From NCBI RefSeq assembly GCF_002994655.1, contig NZ_PPDL01000003.1:99306-163305 (forward strand): a DNA stretch of 64,000 nucleotides. The letters run 5' to 3'. Below, piece after piece: positions 45,761 to 57,971 of the stretch; the first letter of the stretch is position 1; each line of letters opens with the position of its first letter. Source of the stretch: Corynebacterium sp. 13CS0277 (GTDB lineage Bacteria; Actinomycetota; Actinomycetes; Mycobacteriales; Mycobacteriaceae). The notes under the pieces are model-generated. The model searched no databases, was not told where the DNA came from, and was given only the letters and a program-made list of their open reading frames with translations. Position numbers and translations under genes: made by a program.

Positions 45761-47038
45761 ATGGGTGCGGGCGGCGCTGGCGTTCCCCTGCGGGAACTGG
45801 GACTCGTCTTCCTCGTGGCGTGCGTGATCACTTACCTCGCCACGGGGGTGGTGCGCTCTGCTGTGGTGCGTTCCGGCCGGCTCATGGAGATCCGTGAGCG
45901 CGATGTGCACGACATGCCGAAGCCGCGCCTGGGTGGGGTGGCGATGTACACAGGCTTCGTCGCCGCCGTCCTGCTGGCGGACCAGCTTCCGGCCTTGACT
46001 CGCGGCTTCAAACCCGTGACCCCGGAGATGGATGCCGTCGTCTGGGGCGCGTTCATCATCGTCGCCGTCGGTGCCATCGACGACCTCGTTGAGTTGGATG
46101 CTGCCACCAAACTCATTGGCCAGATCCTCGGCGCGTTGACGATGAGCCTCATGGGCTTGTCGTGGACCTTTATCTACATTCCCTTCGCGAACACCACGGT
46201 GGTGCTCGACCAGTTCCAGTCGGTGGCGTGGACGACGTTGTTCGCCGTCATCGTGATGAATGCGATCAACTTTGTTGACGGTCTCGACGGATTGGCGGCT
46301 GGCCTGGGTGGTATTTCGGGGATGGCATTGCTCGCGTTCTCCGTCATCATTTTGAACGATCAGGGCGGCACAGTGGCTGCCTACCCGCCGGCCATAATCG
46401 GCGCCGCGCTGTTGGGTATTTGTGCGGGCTTTTTGCCGCACAATTTTGAACCCTCCCGCATCTTTATGGGCGATAGTGGCGCGATGCTGTTGGGGCTGTT
46501 GCTGGCGGCGGCGAGTACGTCCGCGTCCGGCAAAATCAATATGGCTCTTTACGGCGGCGCCGACACGGTGGGTCTCATGGTGCCGCTCCTCGTGGTCTTG
46601 GGCGCGTTTTCTATCCCGGTGACCGACTTGGTGATGGCGGTCGTGCGCCGCACGAAGAATGGGCGCAGCCCGTTCTCCGCGGACAAGATGCACCTGCATC
46701 ACCGCCTCCTGGAGCTCGGCCACACGCACCGGCGCGTGGTGTTGGTGCTCTACGCGTGGATGCTGGCGCTGGCGATGGGCACGGTGAGCTTCGCGGCCTT
46801 CCCGTCGTATGTGGCGGCCCTGATCCTCTTGGGCGGCATCATTGTGGCGGCAGCGCTCACGGCCATCCCGGTGCTCAAAGACCGCAGGGATGCCACCGGC
46901 CGCGGCGCGGGCACACCCCGTGGCAGGGGAGCAGCACCCCGTGCGAAAGCCCCTCTTGCGGCAACGGAGGGTGCCCCCGGTACCCCGGGGGATGCCGCAG
47001 CAGGCTCGCAGGGCGTGGATTCGCATCCGGTAGGATAA
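45761..47038 (+). CDS. wecA: Polyprenyl-phosphate GlcNAc-1-phosphate transferase
   Basis: 425 residues with about 11 membrane segments, MraY/WecA superfamily. Catalytic motifs are VGAIDDLVELD (DD pair), NAINFVDGLDGLAAG and RIFMGDSGAMLLG, with the HLHHR loop in DKMHLHHRLLELGH. It transfers GlcNAc-1-phosphate to decaprenyl phosphate, the first step of the arabinogalactan linker. The last 50 residues are a Gly/Pro/Ala-rich cytoplasmic tail. It directly follows tsaC and is followed by atpI. Confidence 0.92.
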   Translation: MGAGGAGVPLRELGLVFLVACVITYLATGVVRSAVVRSGRLMEIRERDVHDMPKPRLGGVAMYTGFVAAVLLADQLPALTRGFKPVTPEMDAVVWGAFIIVAVGAIDDLVELDAATKLIGQILGALTMSLMGLSWTFIYIPFANTTVVLDQFQSVAWTTLFAVIVMNAINFVDGLDGLAAGLGGISGMALLAFSVIILNDQGGTVAAYPPAIIGAALLGICAGFLPHNFEPSRIFMGDSGAMLLGLLLAAASTSASGKINMALYGGADTVGLMVPLLVVLGAFSIPVTDLVMAVVRRTKNGRSPFSADKMHLHHRLLELGHTHRRVVLVLYAWMLALAMGTVSFAAFPSYVAALILLGGIIVAAALTAIPVLKDRRDATGRGAGTPRGRGAAPRAKAPLAATEGAPGTPGDAAAGSQGVDSHPVG

Positions 47039-47044
47039 GCGCCC

Positions 47045-47554
47045 ATGACTGCAGCCCCCGACGGCGCGCACGGCGCCACCGACCCCACTGCCCCCGCCAC
47101 CCCGCCCGCAGCCGGCGCGGGGACCGGTGATGAGTCGACCCAGGTCGTCTACGCCGACGACCAGCGCAAGCCGATCATTCTCGGGATCCGCTATGGCGCT
47201 TTCGCCGTCGCTGCGATTACGGTCGTCAGCCTCTTCCTCTGGGGCCTGGTGTGGGGCATGCCGGGCATCTGGGGTGCGCTCATCGGTGCCGCCATCGGCG
47301 GCGGCTTCGTCGCGCTCACCGCGCTGTCCGTGCTCGTCACCGCGAACACCAACCCGGCCACCACCGGTGCGGTGGTTCTCGGCGGCTGGCTGCTGAAAAT
47401 CGTGGTGCTGCTCATCATTCTCTTCGCCATTCGCGACCTGACTTTCTACCACCACGTGGCGCTGTTCATTACCGCCGTCGCAGCCTTGTTGGCGATGCTC
47501 GGAAGCGAGGTGTGGGGCGTGATGAAGTCCCGCACCACCTACATCGGGACTTAA
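47045..47554 (+). CDS. atpI: ATP synthase-associated protein AtpI
   Basis: 169 residues. A Pro/Ala-rich cytoplasmic start (about 1-45) precedes four hydrophobic segments, including AFAVAAITVVSLFLWGLVWG, GGFVALTALSVLVTA and LKIVVLLIILFAI. Its place ahead of the ATP synthase genes matches AtpI, thought to help c-ring assembly. It ends six bases before an A-rich stretch and then a hairpin; 1.46 kb separates it from atpB, which is unusually far. Confidence 0.78.
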   Translation: MTAAPDGAHGATDPTAPATPPAAGAGTGDESTQVVYADDQRKPIILGIRYGAFAVAAITVVSLFLWGLVWGMPGIWGALIGAAIGGGFVALTALSVLVTANTNPATTGAVVLGGWLLKIVVLLIILFAIRDLTFYHHVALFITAVAALLAMLGSEVWGVMKSRTTYIGT

Positions 47555-47598
47555 AAAACACAACCCCCGGGCAACGGCCCCGGCGACTCCGCCCACAA

Positions 47599-47628
47599 CA
47601 GCTCCGCAGCGCAGATGCTGCGGGGCTG
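47599..47628 (+). terminator. Hairpin after atpI
   Basis: CAGCTCCGCAGC (47599-47610) pairs with GCTGCGGGGCTG (47617-47628) over 12 positions, one of them G-T, around a six-base loop. It lies 45 bases after the atpI stop. Confidence 0.65.
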
Positions 47629-48697
47629 CTGTCGTCGGCTGACCGTCACGGCCGCGTTCGGCCTGTGCGGCGGTGCATAGCCTGCATCGCACCGTATGGG
47701 CGGCGGGCACGGGTGCGGGGTGCTCGCGGGGGATAAGGCTGCTCCACAGCGTGCGCGGGGGTGGCGTGTGGGGGTGGTGCGGGCCCGAGTCGGGGTGGGG
47801 GTGGTTACCCACAGAAGCCACATTGTGGCCTGTGCTGGATGAGCGTTTCTCCGTTGCCTACCCCCCGGGGTGTCCGCACGCGCGCTAGCCCCGGTCCGGA
47901 CAGTCGGGGCGCTGTGGTGGGAGCGCGCGATCATTGCGGCCCGGCACCACCCGCGCGTGTGCAGCCGGGGTCGCAGGAGTGCTGGCGGCTGAGCAGCGCC
48001 CCCGAAAGCTGCGCGGTGCTGTGGGTGCATCCTGGTGTTCAGGCACGGCCGATGGGGAGTGGGGTGATGTGGGCCGGTGGCCTGTGGTGGCCCGTTGTCG
48101 GTGCCTGCCTGCTCAGCTCGGGTGAACGCCCGGGGCGAGGGTGGAGCCTCAAGTCCCGTGACGCAGCGCGGCCATGGTGTACCTGGTGTATTGGCTGCAT
48201 CAGCCTGCCCGCTACCAGCTCGCGGGCTGGGTCGTAGGGTGCGTGCATTCTCGCCTACGAAGTGTGAACGAGGGGTGTCCTTGGTGCCCCAGCAGGGTGC
48301 GATGCATTCGCTGGCGCGCATGGTCGTTGGGCGGGGTGTGGGTGTGAGGGCGTTGGCGGCTGTGGGACCAGGTTTCTCGCAGGTCACGGGCGTGTAGCTG
48401 GATGCCGCGAAGGCGGTGATGGGGGAGTGGGCGGTGCGGGGTCATGCCTTTGGTCAGTGTGCGGGGCGAGGTGCCCGTGGCGCCTGTGGGGCGTGTGGGA
48501 TGGGTTCCAGCAGAGTTGCTGCAGGCAGGCGTGTTGTGCGGCGGGAATTACGGCTGTGTGATTCCAAACGGGAAGTCGCGGGAGGGCAAGTAACCCCTAA
48601 CGGGGGTATGTGACTGACCTTACAGGGGGTAAAAAATCGCCGTCACCAGCAGTGTCGCCGGAACACAACCCTGCACCCCGGCTACCCCCGCCCATAC

Positions 48698-48728
48698 TTA
48701 CCTAAAACCCCAAGCGTGCTGCTAGTGT
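48698..48728 (+). promoter_or_regulatory. Weak promoter candidate for the atp operon
   Basis: TTACCT, 19 bases, TAGTGT. It would give a leader of about 285 bases before atpB. Confidence 0.25.
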
Positions 48729-49018
48729 TTTGTGCGGGCTGTGAACCGCCCACCCGCACCATCTCGAAACATTCCCTGCATTTTCTTCCCTCCCCGCAGT
48801 CATGTGGGGCGGGTGCGATGCCGGGAGGAGCTCGGGGTCGGATGTAGGTGAGCATCCCAAGGTCGCAGCGCCCAGTGATCGCCGCGCTGATGTGCGACGG
48901 AATCCGCGGTGATCCAGACACACTTTCAGACGTCCATCGCACCGCGCCCACCGCCAAACGCTTTCGGTGGGATGCGGCCCAAACACGGGAGAGAACCCTG
49001 AGCGTTTCAGTCTTGTCC

Positions 49019-49849
49019 ATGAAGGGGACGTTCCACGCCCCCACTTTGGACCATGAATTTTTCCCGGGGCACGTCGAGGGCACGTCGAGCAAGGGCGAGA
49101 CCGGCCATGTGGTCAACATGTGGCTCACCGATTTCGCCGGCGGCTACTTCGCCCTTGACCGTCTGATGCTCGTCCGTCTGCTGATGACGGCAATTGTCGC
49201 GATCTTCTTCTTGATTGCTATGCGGAGCCCCAAGCTGGTTCCGTCCGGCATCCAGAATGTCGCTGAAAACTTCCTGGACTTCGTCCGGATCCACATCGCT
49301 GAGGAGATTCTCGGCAAGAAGGAAGGCCGTCGTTTCCTGCCTGTGCTGGCAACGATCTTCTTCATTGTCTTCGCCACGAACCTCCCCTCGGTGATCCCTG
49401 GCCTGAACGTTTCTCCGAACGCTCGTATCGGTATGCCGTTGGTGCTGGCCCTGTTCGGCTATGTCGCCTTCGTGTGGGCCGGTGCGAAGCGCTACGGCTT
49501 CTTCAAGTACCTGAAGAGCTCGGTGGTTATTCCTAACCTGCCGCCGCTGCTTCACATCCTGGTGGTGCCGATTGAAGCGTTCTCGACCTTCATCATGCGA
49601 CCGGCCACGCTGACCCTGCGTCTCATGGCCAACATGCTCGCAGGCCACATCATCCTGGTGCTGCTGTTCTCTGCCACGAACTTCTTCCTGTGGCAGGCCA
49701 ACGCCTGGTCCGTGGTTTCGGGCGTGACCATCATCGCGTCTATTGCGTTCACGATGTTCGAGCTGCTGGTTATCTTCCTGCAGGCGTACATCTTTGCTCT
49801 GTTGTCCGCTGTGTACATCGAGCTGTCGTTGCACGCTGACGAACACTGA
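49019..49849 (+). CDS. atpB: ATP synthase subunit a
   Basis: 276 residues. The start is set at MKGTFHAPTLDHEFFPG, which I recall as very similar to C. glutamicum AtpB; upstream frame extension is not protein-like. The stator-channel arginine lies in TLTLRLMANMLAGH, and the last helices (FELLVIFLQAYIFALLSAVYIELS) are conserved. It forms the proton half-channels against the c-ring in the membrane. No strong ribosome site precedes it. It is the first gene of atpBEFHAGDC. Confidence 0.94.
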   Translation: MKGTFHAPTLDHEFFPGHVEGTSSKGETGHVVNMWLTDFAGGYFALDRLMLVRLLMTAIVAIFFLIAMRSPKLVPSGIQNVAENFLDFVRIHIAEEILGKKEGRRFLPVLATIFFIVFATNLPSVIPGLNVSPNARIGMPLVLALFGYVAFVWAGAKRYGFFKYLKSSVVIPNLPPLLHILVVPIEAFSTFIMRPATLTLRLMANMLAGHIILVLLFSATNFFLWQANAWSVVSGVTIIASIAFTMFELLVIFLQAYIFALLSAVYIELSLHADEH

Positions 49850-50015
49850 CCCTAAAACCCTAAAGCCCCGACACGTAAGTTGTTCGCCCTCCGCTGCCAC
49901 GCCTCGTGGTGGTAGGGGCTGGGACTCACGGTCATCTGAAAACCTCACACAATTTGTTCAGCCCGAGCACTCGCCACCCATGGCGAACAGTATTGCCCGG
50001 CTGGTCGCTCGCTAG

Positions 50016-50342
<327 letters not shown>

Positions 50343-50390
50343 GACGCTTTTTCTTCAAAAAAAGTCCTAGACCAAGAAAGACACAGCACT

Positions 50391-50969
50391 ATGACCGACG
50401 TCATTGATTACTTGGCTGAAGGGGCCGAGGCTGGTGTCGTGCTCCCCCTGGAGCATGGCAACAACCCGCTGCTCCCGATGCCGTACGACATGGTCTGGTC
50501 TCTCATTCCGCTTATCGTCGTCGTCCTGCTCTTCGCGAAGTTCGTGCTTCCGAAGTACCGGGAAGTGCTCGCTGAGCGTGAGGACAAGATCCAGGGCGGC
50601 ATTGAGCGCGCCGAGGCCGCACAGGTCGAGGCCAAGGCAGCCCTTGAGAAGTACAACGCACAGCTCGCCGAAGCCCGTGCCGAGGCCGCACAGATCCGCG
50701 AAGAAGCCCGCGATAAGGGCAAGCAGATCGTGGCCGACATGAAGGCACAGGCAACGGAAGAGAGCAACCGCATCATCGAGTCCGGTGAAAAGCAGCTTCT
50801 GGCCCAGCGTGAGCAGGTCGTTGCTGAGCTGCGCCGCGAGATGGGGCAGACCTCTATCGATCTGGCCGAGCGTCTGCTCGGGGAGCAGCTTTCCGACACC
50901 GTGAAGCGTTCCGGCACCATCGATAGCTTCCTGTCCTCCCTCGACACCGTGGCACCGGCAGGAAAGTAG
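50391..50969 (+). CDS. atpF: ATP synthase subunit b
   Basis: 192 residues. One membrane helix ([20 protein letters not shown], about 34-53) is followed by a long charged helix ([21 protein letters not shown] and on) that makes the peripheral stalk. It begins 48 bases after atpE and ends eight bases before atpH. Confidence 0.95.
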   Translation: MTDVIDYLAEGAEAGVVLPLEHGNNPLLPMPYDMVWSLIPLIVVVLLFAKFVLPKYREVLAEREDKIQGGIERAEAAQVEAKAALEKYNAQLAEARAEAAQIREEARDKGKQIVADMKAQATEESNRIIESGEKQLLAQREQVVAELRREMGQTSIDLAERLLGEQLSDTVKRSGTIDSFLSSLDTVAPAGK

Positions 50970-50977
50970 GCGACTTT

Positions 50978-51796
50978 ATGCACGCAGCAAGCCGCGAAGC
51001 ACTGGCAGCACTGGACAAGTTTGTTGATTCCGCACTGTTCGGCATCGACAACGGTGTTGCCGTCGCCGCCCAGACCGGAGCTGAGCTCTTCGACGTGGTG
51101 GAGGTCCTCGACACCGACCGCGCCCTGCGCGTGGCCGTCGCCGATTCCTCCGCCGACGCCGAGAAGCGTTCCGGCCTGATGCGGGCAGTCTTTGGTGGCA
51201 AGGTGTCGCAGCTTACGCTCGACGTCCTCACCTTTGCTGCGGCCCAGACCTGGTCGACCCCGCGCGAAATGCGCGCCGGTCTGGTGGCCTGTGGGCGCCG
51301 TGCCCTGCTCCGTTCGGCCGAGTACCAGGGCCAGTTGGGCGCTGTGGAGAGCGAACTCTTCCAGCTGTCCCGCGTCCTGGACAACGAGGCGCAGCTCACC
51401 CAGCTGCTGAGCGATCGCACGGCAACCCCGTCTGCCAAGCGTGACCTGCTCGCGAAGGTTCTCTACGGCAAGGTTTCTGCCGTCACTGAAGCTCTCGCCC
51501 TGCAGGTCATCGGTCGCCCCGAGCACAACCCCATCGACGACATGGCTTCCCTGGCCGACACTGTGGCTGCGCTGCAGGGCCGCCAGGTGGCTCACGTCGT
51601 GGCGGCGACCGCTCTGGACGCCGGGCAGGAAAAGGCACTGGAAGAAAAACTGGGCCGAATTTACGGTCGTGCGATGTCCATCCACACTGAGGTTGATCCC
51701 AGCCTCCTCGGTGGCATGGTTATCCGCGTCGGTGACGAAGTGATTGACGGTTCGACCTCGGGCAAGCTCGAGCGTCTCCGGACCGCCATGGTCTAA
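50978..51796 (+). CDS. atpH: ATP synthase subunit delta
   Basis: 272 residues, the extended delta of Actinobacteria (about 270, against about 180 in E. coli). The C-terminal OSCP-like part has VTEALALQVIGR, ATALDAGQEKALEEKLGRIYG and DPSLLGGMVIRVGDEVIDGS. It joins the peripheral stalk to the F1 head. It is tightly linked to atpF. A 237-base gap to atpA follows. Confidence 0.95.
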   Translation: MHAASREALAALDKFVDSALFGIDNGVAVAAQTGAELFDVVEVLDTDRALRVAVADSSADAEKRSGLMRAVFGGKVSQLTLDVLTFAAAQTWSTPREMRAGLVACGRRALLRSAEYQGQLGAVESELFQLSRVLDNEAQLTQLLSDRTATPSAKRDLLAKVLYGKVSAVTEALALQVIGRPEHNPIDDMASLADTVAALQGRQVAHVVAATALDAGQEKALEEKLGRIYGRAMSIHTEVDPSLLGGMVIRVGDEVIDGSTSGKLERLRTAMV

Positions 51797-52033
51797 GGCA
51801 ACCCGCCCCCGCACCCACCCCGGGGCAACCCGGGGGAGTCACGGGCCAGCGGCCTCCCTTTCTCCTCGCGGCCGTCCATATCAAGGCATGATTCTTGATG
51901 TGGCGCCGCGCAGGGTGAGGCAGCACCCGTGGTCGCAGTGCAGGATTTTTAGCGGAGCGTGCCTGCGCACACCGATACACGACGATTACACAACCAATAC
52001 ATGCTGGAAGAAACAACCGAGAGCAGGAAGAAC

Positions 52034-53677
52034 ATGGCGGAGCTGACGATCTCCTCCGACGAGATCCGTAGCGCGATTGCGAACTACACCTCGAGCTACT
52101 CCCCGGAGGCCTCCCGTGAGGAGGTCGGCGTGGTCATTTCGGCAGCTGACGGTATCGCCCAGGTTTCGGGCCTCCCGTCGGTGATGGCGAATGAGCTGCT
52201 CGAGTTCCCGGGCGGCGTCATTGGCGTCGCGCAGAACCTCGACACCGACAAGATCGGTGTGGTGGTCCTGGGTAACTACGAGACTCTGAAAGAGGGCGAC
52301 GAAGTCAAGCGGACCGGTGAGGTCCTCTCCATCCCGGTCGGGGACGCGTTCCTTGGCCGCGTTATTAACCCCCTGGGCCAGCCCATCGACGGCCTGGGCG
52401 AAATCCCGGCGGAAGAAGACCGCGTCCTGGAGCTGCAGGCACCGTCCGTGCTGCAGCGCCAGCCCGTCGAAGAGCCGCTGCAGACCGGCATCAAGGCCAT
52501 CGATGCGATGACCCCGATCGGTCGCGGTCAGCGTCAGCTGATCATTGGTGACCGTAAGACCGGTAAGACCGCCGTCTGCCTGGACACCATCCTCAACCAG
52601 AAGGCGAACTGGGAGTCCGGCGACCCGACGAAGCAGGTGCGCTGCATCTACGTCGCGATCGGCCAGAAGGGCTCCACCATTGCGGCCGTCCGCAAGACCC
52701 TCGAAGAGCACGGCGCGCTCGAGTACACCACCATCGTGGCTGCTCCCGCCTCCGACTCCGCGGGCTTCAAGTGGCTGGCACCGTTTGCCGGTGCCGCTCT
52801 CGGCCAGCACTGGATGTACAAGGGCAAGCACGTCCTGGTCATCTACGATGATCTGACCAAGCAGGCCGAGGCCTACCGTGCGATCTCCCTGCTGCTGCGC
52901 CGCCCGCCGGGCCGCGAGGCATACCCGGGCGACGTGTTCTACCTCCACTCCCGTCTGCTGGAGCGTGCTGCGAAGCTCTCCGACGACATGGGTGCGGGTT
53001 CCATGACCGCCCTGCCGATCATCGAGACCAAGGCGAACGACGTGTCCGCCTTCATCCCGACCAACGTGATCTCCATTACCGACGGTCAGGTGTTCCTCGA
53101 GTCCGACCTGTTCAACCAGGGTGTCCGCCCCGCCATCAACGTCGGTGTCTCCGTCTCCCGTGTCGGTGGCGCCGCCCAGACCAAGGGCATGAAGAAGGTC
53201 TCCGGCTCCCTGCGTCTGGACCTGGCCGCCTACCGTGACCTGGAGGCCTTTGCGGCCTTCGCGTCCGACCTGGATCCGGCCTCCAAGGCTCAGCTGCAGC
53301 GCGGCCAGCGTCTCGTTGAGCTGCTCAAGCAGCCGGAGAACAGCCCCATGTCCGTCGAGGACCAGATGGTTTCCATCTACCTCGCCGGCGAAGGCGAGAT
53401 GGACACCGTCCCCGTGGAGGACGTCCGCCGCTTCGAGGCAGAGCTGCACGAGTACCTGCACGCCAACGCTGCAGGTGTCTACGAGCAGATCGCCGGCGGC
53501 CAGGCCTTCTCCGACGATTCCAAGGCGGAGCTCATCGCTGCGACGAACGCGTTCAAGCGCTCCTTCGTCACCACCGATGGCACCCCGGTCATCAACGACC
53601 CCGAGGTCGAGGCTCTCAGCGAGTCCGAGCTGAAGAAGAACCAGATCACGGTGTCCCGCAAAGCTGCCAAGAAGTAA
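52034..53677 (+). CDS. atpA: ATP synthase subunit alpha
   Basis: 547 residues. The nucleotide-binding loop is [13 protein letters not shown] near residue 174. QRQLIIG, the [20 protein letters not shown] region and the family sequence [17 protein letters not shown] are present. It is the non-catalytic F1 subunit. The ATG at 52034 has AGGAAGAA just upstream; the upstream frame to 51959 overlaps untranslated sequence. The C-terminal extension after the core resembles mycobacterial alpha. Confidence 0.97.
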   Translation: MAELTISSDEIRSAIANYTSSYSPEASREEVGVVISAADGIAQVSGLPSVMANELLEFPGGVIGVAQNLDTDKIGVVVLGNYETLKEGDEVKRTGEVLSIPVGDAFLGRVINPLGQPIDGLGEIPAEEDRVLELQAPSVLQRQPVEEPLQTGIKAIDAMTPIGRGQRQLIIGDRKTGKTAVCLDTILNQKANWESGDPTKQVRCIYVAIGQKGSTIAAVRKTLEEHGALEYTTIVAAPASDSAGFKWLAPFAGAALGQHWMYKGKHVLVIYDDLTKQAEAYRAISLLLRRPPGREAYPGDVFYLHSRLLERAAKLSDDMGAGSMTALPIIETKANDVSAFIPTNVISITDGQVFLESDLFNQGVRPAINVGVSVSRVGGAAQTKGMKKVSGSLRLDLAAYRDLEAFAAFASDLDPASKAQLQRGQRLVELLKQPENSPMSVEDQMVSIYLAGEGEMDTVPVEDVRRFEAELHEYLHANAAGVYEQIAGGQAFSDDSKAELIAATNAFKRSFVTTDGTPVINDPEVEALSESELKKNQITVSRKAAKK

Positions 53678-53728
53678 AGGCGCTTGCAACACATGACCAA
53701 CCAAGGAAAAGAAGGGAGGCGATGAGCA

Positions 53729-54709
53729 ATGGCTAATCTTCGCGAACTGCGTAACCGCATCAAGTCGGTGAACTCGACGAAGAAGATCACCAAGGCCCAG
53801 GAACTCATCGCAACCTCGCGAATCACCAAGGCCCAGGCCAGGGTCGAGGCCTCCTTGCCCTACGCGCGGGAAATCCGCCAGGTCATTGACCGCCTCGCTA
53901 GCGCCAGCTCCCTGGATCACCCCATGCTCCGCGAGCGTGAGGGCGGCAACCGCGCCGCCATCCTGGTGGTGTCGAGTGACCGTGGTATGGCCGGTGGCTA
54001 CAACTACAACGTCTTCAAGAAGACCGCAGAGCTGCGGTCCATGCTCGAAGACAAGGGCTACGAAGTGGTCCTGTACGTTGCGGGCAACAAGGGGCTTGGC
54101 TACTACAAGTTCCGTGGTGAGCCGGTCGCCGGCGCCTGGACCGGGTTCTCCCAGGACCCGGGCTACAAGGAAACCCACGACCTGCGCCGCCACCTCATCG
54201 ACTGCTTCGTCGCCGGTTCCGCCGGCACCGCGAAGTGGCGTACCGGCGTCACGGGCCCCGAAGGGGAGCCCGTGCAGGGCTTCGACCAGCTGCACGTGGT
54301 CTACACCGAGTTTGAGTCCATGCTGACCCAGACCGCGCGTGCCCACCAGCTGCTGCCCATCGAGCCCGTCGTCGAGGTGGACGAGATCGACGTCTCCGAA
54401 GACATGCTGCACACCGGTGATGGGGAGGTGGCCCCGGACTTCGAATTCGAGCCGGACGCCGACACCCTGTTCGCCGAACTGCTGCCGAAGTACGTCTCCC
54501 GTGGCCTCTACGCCATGCTGCTGGAGGCGGCCGCATCGGAATCCGCGTCTCGCCGCAACGCCATGAAGTCCGCCACCGACAACGCCACCGCGCTTGTCAA
54601 GGACCTCTCGCGCGTCGCCAACCAGGCCCGCCAGGCACAAATTACCCAGGAAATCACAGAGATCGTCGGTGGCGCGGGAGCGCTCGCCGAAAGCGGAGAA
54701 AGTGACTAG
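53729..54709 (+). CDS. atpG: ATP synthase subunit gamma
   Basis: 326 residues. N-terminal ANLRELRNRIKSVNSTKKITKAQ and C-terminal MKSATDNATALVKDLSRVANQARQAQITQEI helices make the rotating coiled coil. A loop in the middle (about 165-175) corresponds to the actinobacterial gamma insertion. GGGAGG is eight bases upstream of the ATG. It is followed three bases later by atpD. Confidence 0.96.
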   Translation: MANLRELRNRIKSVNSTKKITKAQELIATSRITKAQARVEASLPYAREIRQVIDRLASASSLDHPMLREREGGNRAAILVVSSDRGMAGGYNYNVFKKTAELRSMLEDKGYEVVLYVAGNKGLGYYKFRGEPVAGAWTGFSQDPGYKETHDLRRHLIDCFVAGSAGTAKWRTGVTGPEGEPVQGFDQLHVVYTEFESMLTQTARAHQLLPIEPVVEVDEIDVSEDMLHTGDGEVAPDFEFEPDADTLFAELLPKYVSRGLYAMLLEAAASESASRRNAMKSATDNATALVKDLSRVANQARQAQITQEITEIVGGAGALAESGESD

Positions 54710-56158
<1,449 letters not shown>

Positions 56159-56170
56159 AGGGGCTCCACT

Positions 56171-56542
56171 ATGGCTGAGATTGCCGCTGAACTGGTCTCC
56201 GTCGAGCGGATGCTCTGGTCGGGCAAGGCCAGCATCGTCACGGCCCAGACCACCGAAGGTGAGATCGGCGTGTTGCCCGGCCACGAGCCGATGCTCGGTC
56301 AGCTCGTGGAAAACGGTGTGGTCACCATCCGCCCCATCGAGGGTGGCAAGCTGACCGCCGCGGTCCAGGGTGGCTTCCTGTCCATCACTGGCGACAAGGT
56401 CACCATCCTCGCGGACTACGCAGTGTGGGCCGACGAGGTCGACGAGTCCGCAGCACAGGCCGAGTTGAACTCCGACGACGAGGAACACAAGGCCCGTGCC
56501 GAGGCTGAGCTGCGCGCCGTGCGCCGCAGCAAGGAATCCTAA
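56171..56542 (+). CDS. atpC: ATP synthase subunit epsilon
   Basis: 123 residues: the N-terminal beta-sandwich ([31 protein letters not shown]) and a short charged C-terminal helix, as in actinobacterial epsilon. It couples and regulates F1 rotation. It is the last gene of the operon; a GC-rich stem-loop follows 113 bases downstream. Confidence 0.95.
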   Translation: MAEIAAELVSVERMLWSGKASIVTAQTTEGEIGVLPGHEPMLGQLVENGVVTIRPIEGGKLTAAVQGGFLSITGDKVTILADYAVWADEVDESAAQAELNSDDEEHKARAEAELRAVRRSKES

Positions 56543-57126
56543 ACACCCACGCCACCGCCCGTCCCGGACACGGTGAACTCCGTGCCCGCAGACGGTGCGC
56601 ATGGGAGGGTTTTCGCCCGCACACCGTGGCCCCGCGCCACTTGTTCCCCCACATGCCCGCAGGCACCCCCGCCCGCGCCCCACACCGGGGCCGGAACGGG
56701 TGGTGCCTGCGGGCTTTGTGATGTCCCGGGTGCAGGTGCGGGCTCACGCCACGGGCGACGCCCGCGCCCGTGGGCTTCACGACGTCGAACGGCAACGGCC
56801 TCACGGGATAGGCTGCACCTGTGCAGTCGCACGGGGGTGTCTGTGGAGGGGGAGGATGTGTTTAACAATCCGGTCACGGCCCGAGTACTATTTGGTCACA
56901 TACCAGGTGCTTCACCGGCACCATCACACCCACCCGTGACGCGGACGCAGACTCGCCGCCCCGTGGGCGCACCCACGGTGCGCGCCCAGCCCACCGCGAA
57001 CAGCGCGCCAGCCCCGCGCACCAGCCCCTGTGACAACGACCGCGGTCGCCGCATCGTCTGCGGTGGGGGTGTGAGTTGGTGGTGGTGAGGACGGCGTCTT
57101 TGTCTGCGACTGATGGGAAGGCTCTC
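56543..57126. other. atpC-DUF2550 intergenic region
   Basis: 584 bases. It contains the atp operon terminator. TTTAACAATCCGGTCACG (56859-56876) and GTACTATTTGGTCAC (56884-56898) are AT-richer than their surroundings and may hold the next promoter. No gene is seen. Confidence 0.5.
56655..56714 (+). terminator. Terminator of the atp operon
   Basis: GCCCGCAGGCACC (56655-56667) and GGTGCCTGCGGGC (56702-56714) pair perfectly over 13 bases, followed by TTTG. Confidence 0.7.
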
Positions 57127-57600
57127 GTGGCATATTTCTGGACTATTCTCGGCATCGTTGCCCTCGCCACGTGTGCGCATGCTGCTTACCGATTTCTGTA
57201 CTTGCGTCCGCACGGCACCCCGATCGTGATGCGAACCCTGCCAGCAGATGGCGGCCATGGCTGGCGCCATGGGGTGATTCGCTACAGCGACGGGGTGCTT
57301 GACTTTTTCCAGCTGCGTTCCCTGTCTAGGAAGCCGGACATCACCCTGCAGCGCATGGGCACCACCCTCGTCGAGCGTCGTTCGCCCCGGGAGGACGAGG
57401 CCCACACCCTGGAAAGCTTCCTCAAGGTGCTCGTGGTGGCCGCGGGTGGAAAAGAGTATGAGCTGGCGCTGGATCTGCGGGGGGAGACTGCGTTTACTGC
57501 GTGGCTGGAGTCCGCGCCGACGCAGCGCCTGGAGCGCAGCGATGCGGCCACGGCCATGCGCCAGGTGGAGCGCTACCACCGCCGCCACAAGAACGCCTAG
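57127..57600 (+). CDS. DUF2550 membrane protein
   Basis: 157 residues. One N-terminal membrane helix (FWTILGIVALATCAHAAYRFL) is followed by a soluble domain with RHGVIRYSDGVLDFFQLRSLS, typical of DUF2550. The gene sits directly after the ATP synthase operon in corynebacteria and mycobacteria (the Rv1312 position). The GTG at 57127 has GGGAAGG five bases upstream and places the helix at the N-terminus; TTG/GTG codons at 57076-57085 are unlikely. Function unknown. Confidence 0.85.
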   Translation: MAYFWTILGIVALATCAHAAYRFLYLRPHGTPIVMRTLPADGGHGWRHGVIRYSDGVLDFFQLRSLSRKPDITLQRMGTTLVERRSPREDEAHTLESFLKVLVVAAGGKEYELALDLRGETAFTAWLESAPTQRLERSDAATAMRQVERYHRRHKNA

Positions 57601-57971
57601 CGAGTCACAGCACACCCGCCGACACCGCCCGCGCAGCACGCTGTGTGGGGCGCGTATCCCTTGGCGGCAGCGGCTGCACCTGCGTGCCGGGGGATAAGTC
57701 CTGTGGGCGGCGTGACGCTGCCGCTGTCGGTGTCGTCGCAAGCCCTTGACGCCGGGTAGGGGAGGGCTCATTCCACGGGGGGTGCTGCGGGAGGGGCGGG
57801 GAATCAGCCGGGGAAACACTGGGGGATAGGGGGCGCAGCCCACACCGTCCGGCTGTCGCGGGGCATGCGTCGGTCGTTGCTCCGAGTCATTCGTGCCGGG
57901 CGGCTGGCAGTGCTGGGGGGCATGCTGGGCGCGTGGGTGTGGTGGGCGGTCATTGGCTATTGTTGACACTT
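57601..57971. other. DUF2550-nucS intergenic region
   Basis: 371 bases without a gene. I see only the probable leaderless nucS promoter at its right end. Confidence 0.5.
57958..57963 (+). promoter_or_regulatory. -10 hexamer TATTGT, predicted leaderless promoter of nucS
   Basis: Ends eight bases before the ATG at 57972; no Shine-Dalgarno sequence. Confidence 0.5.

Larger units (their letters stand above)
47555..49018. other. Long non-coding region between atpI and atpB
   Basis: 1.46 kb without a gene I can support; all frames are low-complexity shadows and none has a good ribosome site and protein-like sequence. It contains the atpI terminator, an ACCCC/GGGGT hairpin at about 48593-48609, and a weak promoter candidate (TTACCT 48698-48703, TAGTGT 48723-48728). 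The part from 48540 onward has the lower GC expected of a promoter region. Confidence 0.5.

Noticed and set aside
47551..48387. 278-codon minus-strand frame in the atpI-atpB gap
   Set aside because: Pro/Arg/His/Thr-rich low-complexity translation, no ribosome site, no domain; overlaps a terminator hairpin.
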